Origin: Actinopolymorpha rutila
GTDB lineage: Bacteria; Actinomycetota; Actinomycetes; Propionibacteriales; Actinopolymorphaceae
Reading direction: 5' to 3'
DNA: 64,000 nucleotides
Assembly: GCF_013407855.1 (NCBI RefSeq)
Contig: NZ_JACBZH010000001.1
Span: forward strand, 5,084,001-5,148,000
Of the stretch, positions 25,214 through 33,800 are shown piece after piece. Made by a program: the position numbers and the translations under genes. The stretch's first letter is position 1. Every line of letters begins with the position of its first letter. Below the pieces are notes generated by a model that had not been told where the DNA came from, ran no database searches, and saw only the letters and a list, made by a program, of their open reading frames with translations.

Positions 25214-26284
25214 CTATGCGGAAGCGGCGGCATGGCAGGCGCCGTAACCGTCCGCGCGGGCGATGATCCGGCCCGCCTGGATGCGGACTGCCGTCTCGGT
25301 GGCGTCGCTGACGGCGGACACTCCGGCGGCCGCGGCGAGCTCGCCGGACTCGTCGTGGACGATCCGGAGCCTGGGCCAGGCTGACGGCGCGAAGGCGCCT
25401 TTGAGACCGGTGCGCAGGTCGGTGACGGCCAGGCGGGCGAGCGGGCCGAGCTCACCGGGATTGCTGGTGACGAGGACCGCCGTCACCGCGCTCTCGGGCG
25501 GCGCAGCGCGCAGTGCCTCCTCGACGGCGGCCAGCCGATGGAGTCCGAGCACGGCGAGGACACCGTCTTGTTCCAGGTCGGCCGGCTCGTCCCGCAGTGC
25601 GTCGGTCGTCGCCGGCGGTCGCCAGGGCCGGTCGACGGGTCGCGCCGGTGCGACGTGCGGCAGGTGAGCGGGCCGCCACGTGTCGTCAAGGTCGAGCTCG
25701 GCGAGCTGTTCGCACGCGCGGACGACGGCGAAGGGCTCCCCGAACCCCGGCGCCGCCGCGGCGAGCTGGCCGGCGCCGTGCAGAGTCGTCAGGGCGATCT
25801 CGGCCACCTGGACCATGCGGGAGGCGGCCCGGCGCGAGGACGGGAACTGTTCCAGGCACAGGCCGAGCAGGATGGCGCCGAGACTCGTCAACTGCGAGAA
25901 CGGTCGGCTGACCCGTTCGTCGGACACGATCTCGGGGATGAGGTCCCGGCCCAACCGGCTCGCACTGCGCTGATCCTCGGTGGACAGGGGAAGCCGGGCC
26001 ATCCAGGCACGCGCGAAGTCACCCAGTGCCGCGCCGGCAGTCGTGGCGGTCGGTGGGTACTGCTGGTCGGCTGCCCGCTCCGCGTCCTCCGCCAGTACGG
26101 CGAAGTAGAGGGCCCGCTTGCTCGGGAAGTTGGAGTAGACCGCGCCGCGGGTCAGCTCGGCTCGCTCGGCGATCTGGTCGATCTTGGCGTCGCGGAAACC
26201 GCGTTCGGTGAACTCGTCCCGGGCCGCGGCGAGTACCCGGCCCCGGTTGTGCTCCTGCATCTCCGCCCTGCTGCGCCGGACCAT
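25214..26284 (-). CDS. TetR-family regulator with an extra C-terminal thioredoxin-like domain
   Basis: 356 residues, well above the usual 190-220 of TetR proteins. Residues about 10-60 are the TetR helix-turn-helix (IDQIAERAELTRGAVYSNFPSKRALY) and 65-180 a helical effector domain. After a Pro-rich bridge (about 205-235), residues about 240-350 have alternating strands and helices (VLAVLGLHRLAAVEEAL, SAVTAVLVTSNPGELGPL, LRIVHDESGELAAAAGV, RIIARADGYG) that resemble a peroxiredoxin/thioredoxin-like domain. The usual Cys pair is absent. It probably represses the divergent P450 gene through the dyad at 26342-26360. Confidence 0.85.
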   Translation of the reverse strand: MVRRSRAEMQEHNRGRVLAAARDEFTERGFRDAKIDQIAERAELTRGAVYSNFPSKRALYFAVLAEDAERAADQQYPPTATTAGAALGDFARAWMARLPLSTEDQRSASRLGRDLIPEIVSDERVSRPFSQLTSLGAILLGLCLEQFPSSRRAASRMVQVAEIALTTLHGAGQLAAAAPGFGEPFAVVRACEQLAELDLDDTWRPAHLPHVAPARPVDRPWRPPATTDALRDEPADLEQDGVLAVLGLHRLAAVEEALRAAPPESAVTAVLVTSNPGELGPLARLAVTDLRTGLKGAFAPSAWPRLRIVHDESGELAAAAGVSAVSDATETAVRIQAGRIIARADGYGACHAAASA

Positions 26285-26341
26285 CGCGTCCCTTCGTGCA
26301 CTTCGTTGCCGTCGCTCCGCGGGTAGGATACTGTCCCCATT

Positions 26342-26360
26342 CAGATGCCGTCATCATCTG
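26342..26360. promoter_or_regulatory. Inverted repeat between TetR and P450 genes, candidate operator
   Basis: CAGATG, seven bases, CATCTG, with further symmetry inside the spacer. A third half-site-like ATCTGG follows at 26370. The dyad lies between a -10-like TAGGAT (26324-26329) and the P450 ATG at 26382, where a bound TetR dimer would block transcription. Confidence 0.55.
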
Positions 26361-26381
26361 AAATTACCATCTGGAGTACGC

Positions 26382-27611
26382 ATGACTGCCATCCCCGAGA
26401 TCGACCTGTCCAATCCCGCCGCCCTGCGCGACCCCTTCACCGCGTACGGACGGGCCCGCGAGATCTGCCCGCTGGCGCGGCTGGTGACACCGGGATTTGG
26501 CACGATGTGGGCGGTCACCAGGTACGAGCACGCGAAGGCGATGCTGACCGACCCGCGGTTCGAGCTCAACGCGAACAGCTACCTGCGTCCGGACGTTCCC
26601 GAGCACTGCCTGAAGTACATGCGGACCATGCAGGAAATGGACGGACCCGAGCACACCCGACTGCGCCGGCTCGTCTCACCGTCGTTCAGCGCACGGCGTG
26701 CCGCGGAGTTCCGGCCGCGCGTCATGCGCATCGTCGAAGGCATGCTCGACGACCTGGCCGAGAAGGCCGAGCGGGCCGAGCCCGCCGGCGGCGGCAACGG
26801 GAACGCGGTGGACCTGCTGGACCACTTCGCCAGGCCGCTGCCGATCGAGGTGATCTGCGAGCTGGTCGGCATCCCGCCCGAGGACCGAGGGTCCTGGCGC
26901 ACCTACGGCGCCGCGGTCACCGCCGGACACGGCCCCGCGTTCGCGCGGGCCATCCCCGCCATCATGCGCGACGCCGTGGCCGCGGTCGCCCGCCGTACGC
27001 ACGAACCCGGTGCGGACCTGCTGTCCGAACTGGTCGGCGTCCACGCCGACGACCAGGACCGGCTCGGCGACACCGAACTGGTCACCCTCGTCTGGCACCT
27101 GATCCTTGCCGGCCAGACCCCGGCGAACCTCGTCGCCAACGCCGTGGAGACTCTGCTCGGTCACCCCGGCCAACTGGCCGCGCTGCGCGCCGACGAAGAC
27201 CTGATGCCCGGCGCCGTCGAGGAACTGACCCGTTGGTACGGCCCTCAGCTACTGACCCTTCCTCGCTACGCCCGCGAGGACGCCGACATCGCCGGTTTCC
27301 CCATCGGCAAGGGAGAACCCGTCACCGTCGCACTCGCCGCCGCCAACCGTGACCCGCGCGTCTTCGCAGACCCCGACCGGTTCGACCTGCGCCGCCCGGC
27401 AGGCAAACCGGCGCACCTAGGATACGCCCACGGGCCGCACTTCTGTCTCGGCGCGGCCTTGGCGCGCGTCCAGACGGAGGCCGCGCTCACCGGACTTCTG
27501 CGCCGGTTTCCCGATCTCGCGTTCGCGGGCGACGGCGCCCAGCGCGCACCGGACCCGGGAACCTGGCGCCTCACCGCTCTGCCCGTCTCCCTCTGCCCGG
27601 TCTCCCTCTGA
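26382..27611 (+). CDS. Cytochrome P450
   Basis: 409 residues, a normal length for a soluble bacterial P450. The I-helix oxygen-binding motif is AGQT (Ala243-Thr246), followed by the K-helix ExxR in EELTR and the haem loop GPHFCLGAALAR with ligand Cys355. GGAG lies seven bases before the ATG. It belongs with CYP105/107-like secondary-metabolism or xenobiotic hydroxylases, but the subfamily is not certain. The divergent TetR gene and the SnoaL-like gene 30 bases downstream suggest an inducible oxidation step. Electron partners (ferredoxin, reductase) are not in the window. Confidence 0.95.
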   Translation: MTAIPEIDLSNPAALRDPFTAYGRAREICPLARLVTPGFGTMWAVTRYEHAKAMLTDPRFELNANSYLRPDVPEHCLKYMRTMQEMDGPEHTRLRRLVSPSFSARRAAEFRPRVMRIVEGMLDDLAEKAERAEPAGGGNGNAVDLLDHFARPLPIEVICELVGIPPEDRGSWRTYGAAVTAGHGPAFARAIPAIMRDAVAAVARRTHEPGADLLSELVGVHADDQDRLGDTELVTLVWHLILAGQTPANLVANAVETLLGHPGQLAALRADEDLMPGAVEELTRWYGPQLLTLPRYAREDADIAGFPIGKGEPVTVALAAANRDPRVFADPDRFDLRRPAGKPAHLGYAHGPHFCLGAALARVQTEAALTGLLRRFPDLAFAGDGAQRAPDPGTWRLTALPVSLCPVSL

Positions 27612-27641
27612 CCTACCGCCCTACTAGGGCAGGATCCGGGG

Positions 27642-28040
27642 ATGACTCTGACCACCGAGGACCGGCTCGCCATCCACGAGCTCATCGCCCTGCACGGCCA
27701 CCTCGTCGACGAGGGCGCCCTCGACAGGCTCGGCGAGGTGTTCACCGGCGACGTCGACTACGACCTGACGCCACTGGGAGGCGAGGTTCTCAACGGCATC
27801 GACGCGATCCGCGCATCGGCACTGGAACTCGGCGACCGAAACCCCGTCGCCCACCTGGTGACCAACATCGTCGTGGCCGAACACGACGGCGAGATCACCG
27901 CTCGCTCGAAGTTCATCGGCCTACGGCGTGACGGATCCGTCGGCAGCGGCGTTTACACCGACGTGCTGCGGCGCACGCCCGACGGCTGGCGTATCGCCCA
28001 CCGGAGGGTGTCGCTGCGACGTGAGCCGCTCCAGCCGTGA
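27642..28040 (+). CDS. SnoaL/NTF2-like protein
   Basis: 132 residues with the cone-shaped alpha+beta fold of the SnoaL_4 group: EDRLAIHELIALHGHLVDEGALDRLGEVF, YDLTPLGG, then antiparallel strands ending GWRIAHRRVSL. Members include polyketide cyclases, dehydratases and small hydroxylation accessory enzymes. It follows the P450 gene by 30 bases and probably works in the same pathway. CAGGAT six bases before the ATG could also give its own leaderless transcript. Confidence 0.85.
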   Translation: MTLTTEDRLAIHELIALHGHLVDEGALDRLGEVFTGDVDYDLTPLGGEVLNGIDAIRASALELGDRNPVAHLVTNIVVAEHDGEITARSKFIGLRRDGSVGSGVYTDVLRRTPDGWRIAHRRVSLRREPLQP

Positions 28041-28070
28041 GCGCTCCAGCCCTGCGGCCGGCGGCCGTCG

Positions 28071-29075
28071 TCAGACACCGAGGTCGGCAGCCAGCCGGCG
28101 AAGCCGGTCCTCGGCGGCCGCCACCTCCGCCATCGCGTCCCCGACGCCGGTGTCCGGGTCGGCGTACCGCGTCATCCATCCGGTCTGCGGAGCGCCGGTG
28201 ACGACGGCGTCGACCATGCCCGCCAGTCGGCCGAGTTCGCTGCCGAGCTTGTGGGCGAAGAGGTTCTCGCCGAGTCCGCCGACGAGCTTGCCGCCGTTCG
28301 CGGCGTAGGACGCGAGCGTGCGCCGGACGAGGCGGGGGTCCCGGTACGCGAACGTCACCGCGGCGAACCCCGTCTCCAGGCTCGCGCTGTCCGGCCCGAT
28401 CACGTCCCAGTCGGTGAGTACCGGACCGGTGGGGGTCATCAGGACGTTGAACGGAACCATGTCCCGGTGGGTGAGGACGTGGTCGCCGATGCCGGAGTAC
28501 GTCGTACGCAGGCGTTCGGTCTGGCGTAGGTAACCGTCCAGCCGACCGGCGAACTCCGTTGCCCACGGGCGGCCCTGACGCCGCGCCTGCGCGGCCCACT
28601 CGCGCCAGCGATCGGCCGGATGCACGTAGTAGAAGGGTTCCAGGTCGCCGGTATCACTAGGGTAGGGCTCGAAGCTGTGCAGGACGGCGAGCACGCGTCC
28701 CAGCCAGTCGCTCAGGTCGTCATCGGCGGTGACCTTGCGGTGCTCGACCCATTCGGTGACGCGGTAGGCACCCCGGCCGGCGACCCGCGACGTCCAGCCG
28801 TACGCCTTCGTAGGCGGCGGCACCGGGGGCGGGATCCGGATGCCCGCGGCCGCGACGCGTTCCTCGAAGGTCCTTCTCCAGTTGAGCTCGTCGGCCCACG
28901 GGCGGTCCTCGTCGGGCCAGAGTTCCTTGACCAGGAAGCGTCCCGCGCTCGTGGTCAGCCGCCAGGTCTGCGACACCGTGTGCTGGACGAGATCCAGCTC
29001 CCCGGTCGGCGTACCCAGGTCGAACGCCTCGGCCACCTGGCGTGCGGTCACGTTCCCGACGGCACCAACGGTCAC
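28071..29075 (-). CDS. Phosphotransferase (APH/choline kinase fold)
   Basis: 334 residues with a canonical catalytic loop LTHRDMVPFNVL and metal motif LTDWDVIGP, so it should be an active small-molecule kinase. The N-lobe contains FLVKELW, the ATP-binding lysine region. The GTG at 29073-29075 overlaps the stop of the acetyltransferase gene by four bases (GTGA), a coupled start; the open frame continues upstream without support. Self-resistance, choline-type or spectinomycin-like substrates are possible but nothing favours one. Confidence 0.87.
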   Translation of the reverse strand: MTVGAVGNVTARQVAEAFDLGTPTGELDLVQHTVSQTWRLTTSAGRFLVKELWPDEDRPWADELNWRRTFEERVAAAGIRIPPPVPPPTKAYGWTSRVAGRGAYRVTEWVEHRKVTADDDLSDWLGRVLAVLHSFEPYPSDTGDLEPFYYVHPADRWREWAAQARRQGRPWATEFAGRLDGYLRQTERLRTTYSGIGDHVLTHRDMVPFNVLMTPTGPVLTDWDVIGPDSASLETGFAAVTFAYRDPRLVRRTLASYAANGGKLVGGLGENLFAHKLGSELGRLAGMVDAVVTGAPQTGWMTRYADPDTGVGDAMAEVAAAEDRLRRLAADLGV

Positions 29076-29632
29076 GTCGTACGCCAGTCGTCCACGCCGA
29101 TCCGCCACAGCACGTGCCGCCGGATCGGGTGCCCCTCCGGAACCCGCGGGTGGTCGAAGTCGCCGTCCAGGTCCGGGCGCATGCCGATCTTGCGCATCAC
29201 CGACTGCGAACGCTGGTTGACCGGTGCGGTGAACGACACCACCTCGGTCAGGCCGACCGTCTCGAAGGCGAACCCGAGCGCCGCCCTGGCCGCCTCGGGT
29301 GCGTACCCGCGTCCCCACGCGTGGTGGGCGAGCCGCCAGCCGACCTCCACCGCCGGCACGAACGGCGCGTCGAAGCTGACACGGGACAGTCCGGTGAACC
29401 CGATGAAGTCGCCGGTCTCGCGTACCTCCACCGCCCACAGGCCGAAGCCGTCCCGCTCGAAGCCGGCCTCCATCCGGTCGACGAACGCGTCGCTGTCGGC
29501 CTCGCTCAACGGATTGACGAAGTGCTCCATCACGGCGGGGTCGGCGTTCATCGCCGCGAACGGCGCCCGGTCACTTTCCCGCCACCGGCGCAGTAGCAGC
29601 CGCTCGGTGGTCAGCTCAGGTCCTTCGCCCAT
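29072..29632 (-). CDS. GNAT-family N-acetyltransferase (RimJ/RimL type)
   Basis: 186 residues starting with LTTERLLLRRWRESD, the usual opening of RimJ/RimL-like N-acetyltransferases. The acetyl-CoA loop is in AHHAWGRGYAPEAARAAL and the late NQRSQSVMRKIGM segment is also typical. Its start lies 17 bases inside the deazaflavin reductase gene and its stop overlaps the kinase start, so the three genes form one tight operon. Acetyltransferase plus phosphotransferase is reminiscent of a drug-modifying pair, but the substrates are unknown. Confidence 0.88.
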   Translation of the reverse strand: MGEGPELTTERLLLRRWRESDRAPFAAMNADPAVMEHFVNPLSEADSDAFVDRMEAGFERDGFGLWAVEVRETGDFIGFTGLSRVSFDAPFVPAVEVGWRLAHHAWGRGYAPEAARAALGFAFETVGLTEVVSFTAPVNQRSQSVMRKIGMRPDLDGDFDHPRVPEGHPIRRHVLWRIGVDDWRTT

Positions 29633-30122
29633 CCGTCGATGATAGGCGAGCAGGTGTGAAGCGTACGAACGAGATTCGCTCGCCGACGGCGCGGTAGTCG
29701 TCCTGACTGCCGTCCACCTGGAAGCCCATGAACCGAGTCAGCCTGGGCGCGAGCCGCGGATACCTGACGGCGTAACGGGCCATGAGCTCCGCGCTCTCCG
29801 CCGGCGGCACCGGAGTGGCGGTCATCGCGCGCACGCGCCGGCCGACCTGAACGGTCACGCCGGGGTTGGCGAGGATGTTGCGGTACCAGTCCGAACGCCG
29901 TCCGTACCCCGACGGGCCGACGTAACTCCCGTCGCGCGGGTCGTGGTCGATCGCCTCGATCACCACCCGGCGCGCACTGCCCGACACCCGCCCGGTGTGG
30001 GTGAGCAGCATGAACCTGCCGCCCAGCAGCCAGCCGAGGTGTGCCCGGTAGAGGTGGATGGGCAGCCGGAAGAAGAGTCGGCGCAGTCCGCTCGGCGGCC
30101 GCGGGGTGTCGAGCACCTTCAT
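29616..30122 (-). CDS. Deazaflavin (F420)-dependent nitroreductase-family protein
   Basis: About 168 residues from the ATG at 30120-30122, chosen for GGAAGG ten bases upstream. The sequence carries the DDN/FGD-like split barrel: LLTHTGRVSGSARRVVIEAI, SYVGPSGYGRRSDWYRNIL and NPGVTVQVGRR. Homologues reduce quinones or nitroaromatics with F420H2 and are restricted to organisms that make F420, mainly actinomycetes. It is the first gene of a three-gene operon with the acetyltransferase and kinase. Confidence 0.87.
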   Translation of the reverse strand: MKVLDTPRPPSGLRRLFFRLPIHLYRAHLGWLLGGRFMLLTHTGRVSGSARRVVIEAIDHDPRDGSYVGPSGYGRRSDWYRNILANPGVTVQVGRRVRAMTATPVPPAESAELMARYAVRYPRLAPRLTRFMGFQVDGSQDDYRAVGERISFVRFTPARLSSTDGRRT

Positions 30123-30284
30123 GACGGGTCCTTCCCCCACGTAAGGCGCCGCTGCACTGATTTGGTCACTCGCCCAAATTAGCACGTCGTCCGCCACCGA
30201 GGCGCCCGGTCGTCGCGGCAGCGGCGGCGGGAGGGATGTGCCGTCCTGGCCGGATCAGGCCGGACGGGCGAGACATTCGGCGTC

Positions 30285-30305
30285 CTAACGGTTAGCCTCC
30301 TTAAC
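30285..30305. promoter_or_regulatory. MarR operator/promoter candidate
   Basis: The perfect palindrome CTAACGGTTAG (30285-30295) is followed by a second partial dyad GTTA-N7-TAAC (30291-30305). TAGCCT at 30293-30298 could be the -10 box, eight bases before the GTG start. The array lies immediately upstream of the MarR gene, as expected for autoregulation. Confidence 0.6.
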
Positions 30306-30306
30306 T

Positions 30307-30834
30307 GTGAAAGATGACGAACCTTCGGTCGAGCGTGCCGTGCGGGCGATCGTCCGATTGGCGCGGCTGCTGGAGCGTGCCGACGCCGGGCTGACCCTCG
30401 CGCAGTTCCGGATCCTGGAGCTGGTCTCCCGTGGGACCGAGCGCTCCACCCACATCGCGACCCGCCTCGCCACCAGCAAGCCCGCGATCACCGTCGTCGT
30501 CGACGGGCTGGTCGCCGCCGGTCTGCTCACCCGGCGTGGCGAACCCGGTGACCGCCGCGTCGTCCGCCTCGCCCTCACCGCCGAGGGACGGGAAGCGCTC
30601 GCCCAGGCCGAGACCGCCTACGGCGACCGGTTGCGCCCGCTGCTGGCGGAGATCTCCGCCCCGGACGCCCTGCTCGGCCAGCTCGCCGAGGTCGACGACG
30701 CGATGGACGCGCGCTGGGCCCGGCACTCCCCCGCCGCGAAGGACCGCGCCCCGAAGAGCGCCGCCGCCCCGAAGGAACCCACAGCCCTCCAGACCCCACC
30801 GTCGCCGGAAGCCGAGGTGCCCGCCACCAGATGA
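30307..30834 (+). CDS. MarR-family transcriptional regulator
   Basis: 175 residues with the MarR winged helix: TLAQFRILELVSRGTERSTHIATRL, then SKPAITVVVDGLVAAGLLTRRGEPGDRRVVRLALT with the Asp-Arg wing. A Pro/Ala/Lys-rich tail (about 145-175) is unusual and probably disordered. The gene starts with GTG without a ribosome site. Its stop overlaps the exporter ATG (ATGA), so it is almost certainly the regulator of that exporter and of itself through the palindrome upstream. Confidence 0.92.
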   Translation: MKDDEPSVERAVRAIVRLARLLERADAGLTLAQFRILELVSRGTERSTHIATRLATSKPAITVVVDGLVAAGLLTRRGEPGDRRVVRLALTAEGREALAQAETAYGDRLRPLLAEISAPDALLGQLAEVDDAMDARWARHSPAAKDRAPKSAAAPKEPTALQTPPSPEAEVPATR

Positions 30835-33800
30835 CCGCCGCCACGACAGCCTCGTCCAACGGCTCCCAGCAGCCGGGCCGGCCCGCATCCGCCGGCAACA
30901 GTCAGCCCGACCAGCCCGAACAGCCCGAACAGCCCGGCCACTCGGGCACACCCGCGGCCCCTGGTCAGTCCTCCGCCGACCGGTGGGTGCGCCGCCTCGC
31001 CCGCTACTGCTGGCGGTCCAGGCCGCTGGTGTTCGCCAGCTTCGGCGGGGCGATCGTGGCCATGGCCGCGAGCGCGTTCGTTCCACTGGTCCAGCGCCAG
31101 ATCGTCGACCACGTGATCATCGCCCGGACCGCGCCGATGCTGCCGTGGATCGGAGTACTGCTCGTACTGGGCCTGACGACCTTCGGCGCGGGTTTCGTAC
31201 GCCGTTACCTCGGCGGCCGGCTGGCACTCGACGTCCAGCACACGATCCGCGGCGACCTGTTCCGCGCGCTGTCCCGGCTGGACGGCGCCCGCCAGGACGA
31301 GCTGCACACCGGGCAGGTGGTCAGCCGGTCGATCAGCGACATCATGATGGTGCAGGGCCTGCTGCAGATGTTGCCGATGATGCTGGGCAACATCCTGCTG
31401 TTCGTCATCTCGCTGTCCATCATGGTGTGGCTGTCGCCGCTGCTCACGCTGGTCGCGCTCGCGGTGGCGCCGGCGTTGATGCTGATCGGCTACCACAGCC
31501 GCAGCCGGCTCTTCCCAGCCACGTGGGACGCCCAGCAGCAGGCGGCCGAGGTCGCCGGCATCGTCGACTCCGCGGTCACCGGCGTCCGGGTCGTCAAGGG
31601 CTTCGGCCAGGAACGGCGCGAGCTCGGCCGGCTCGAACGCCAGGCGCGCAACCTCTTCGGCTCCCGGCTGCGCGCGATCCGGCTGACCAGTCGCTACGGG
31701 CCCACGCTGCAGGCGGTCCCGCTGCTCGGCCAGGTCGGCATCCTCGCCCTGGGCGGATATCTCGCCGTACGCGGCAACATCACCCTCGGCACCTTCCTGG
31801 CGTTCTCCAGCTACCTGAGCCAGCTCGTCGCACCGGTGCGGATGCTGTCCAACTTCCTGGTCATGAGCCAGCAGGCCCGGGCCAGCGTCATCCGGGTGTT
31901 CGAGGTGATCGACTCCCGGCCGGTGATCACCGAGAAGCCGGACGCGATCGAGCTTCCTGTCGGCCCGGGTGCCGTCGAGCTCCGCGACGTGCACTTCGGC
32001 TACCTCGCCTCCGACCCGGTGCTGTCCGGCCTGTCCCTGAACGTGAACGCCGGGGAGACGGTGGCACTGGTGGGTACGGCGGGATCGGGCAAGTCGACGA
32101 TCTCCCAGCTGCTCCCCCGCTTCTACGACGTACACAGGGGCTCGGTCCTGGTCGACGGACACGACGTCCGCGACCTCACCCTCAGCTCGCTGCGGGCCCG
32201 GATCGGCCTGGTGTTCGAGGACAGCTTCCTGTTCTCCGACACCGTGCGTTCCAACATCGCCTACGGACGTCCGGACGCCACCGACGAACAGGTGCGCGCC
32301 GCCGCCCGGGCCGCTGAGGCCACCGACTTCATCGAGGCACTGCCCGACAGCTACGACACCGTGGTCGGCGAACGCGGGCTCACGCTGTCCGGCGGGCAGC
32401 GGCAGCGGGTCGCGCTGGCCCGGGCACTGCTCAGCGACCCGACCCTGCTGGTGCTCGACGACGCGACGTCGGCGGTCGACTCCCAGACCGAGGCGGAGAT
32501 CCACGCCACCCTGCGCCAGGTGATGGCGGGGCGGACCACGATCATCATCGCCCACCGGCGTTCGACACTGCAGTTGGCCGACCGGATCGCGGTGCTCGAC
32601 GAGGGACGTGTCGTCGACGTCGGCACGGACGAGGAACTCACCAGCAGGTGCTCGCTCTACCGCCTGCTGCTGTCCGGACCGGGCGAGGACGCCGAGGGCA
32701 TCGAGGCCGGCGAAGCCGAGGTCGAGCAGCGGCAAGCCGAGGTTGACACCCAGGTCGACGGGGTCACCCCCGCCCTGTGGGTACGCAGCGGCGACGACAC
32801 GCCCAGCCACCTGACCCGGGTGCAGCAGGCGACCGGTCTCGGAGGCGGGTTCGGTGGCGGCGGAGGCCGCGGCGGTGGCGGAGGCGGCATGGGTGGCGGC
32901 TGGCTGGCCAGCATGCCGCCGACGCCGGAAGTGCTCGCCCAGGTGGCGAAACTGCCCCCGGTCCGCGACGTCCCCGAGGTCAGCATGGAGGACGCGCAGC
33001 AGGCCGACCCGGGCTTCACCCTGCCGCGTACACTCCGGCCGTTCAACCGGCCGCTGCTGCTGGCGCTGGTCCTCGTGGCGGCGGACGCGATCGCCTCGCT
33101 GTGCCTGCCCCTGCTGATCCGGCACGGCGTGGACGCGGGCGTGCAGCGGCAGGCGGTGTCGGTCGTCCTGGTGGCCGCGGCGGTCGCGCTCGGCGTCGTG
33201 ATCACCGACTGGATGATCAACATGGGCCAGACCAGGGTGGCCGGCCGCACCGGCGAACGCGTGCTGTACTCCCTGCGGGTCAAGCTGTTCGCCCATCTGC
33301 AGCGCCTCGGGCTCGACTACTACGAGCGCGAGATGGGTGGCCGGATCATGACCCGGATGACCACCGACATCGACGCGCTCTCGTCGTTCCTGCAGACCTC
33401 ACTGCTCACCGCGGTGGTCGCGATCCTTCAGTTCGTCGGTGTTCTGGTCGCGCTGGTGTGGATCAACTGGGAGCTCGCCCTCGCGGTGCTCACGTTGATG
33501 CCGGTGCTGATCGTGGCCACCCTGATCTTCCGGGCCAAGTCCTCGGTCGCCTACCAGGAGGCGCGGGAGCGGATCAGCGTCGTCAACACCAGCTTGCAGG
33601 AGAACGTCGCGGGGATGCGGGTGGCGCAGGCGTTCGGCCGCGAGGAACACAACGCCAACCGGTTCGAGGAGAAGAGCGACGCCTACCGGGTCAGCAGGTT
33701 GCGGGCCCAGCGCTACATCGGCACGTACTTCCCGTTCGTGCAGTTCCTCAACCTGGCCGCGGCGTCGGTCGTGCTCGGTGTGGGAGCCGGGCTGGTGCAC

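Noticed and set aside
30618..33296. 892-codon minus-strand frame opposite the ABC exporter
   Set aside because: His/Gln/Arg-rich without domains; the exporter on the other strand is certain.
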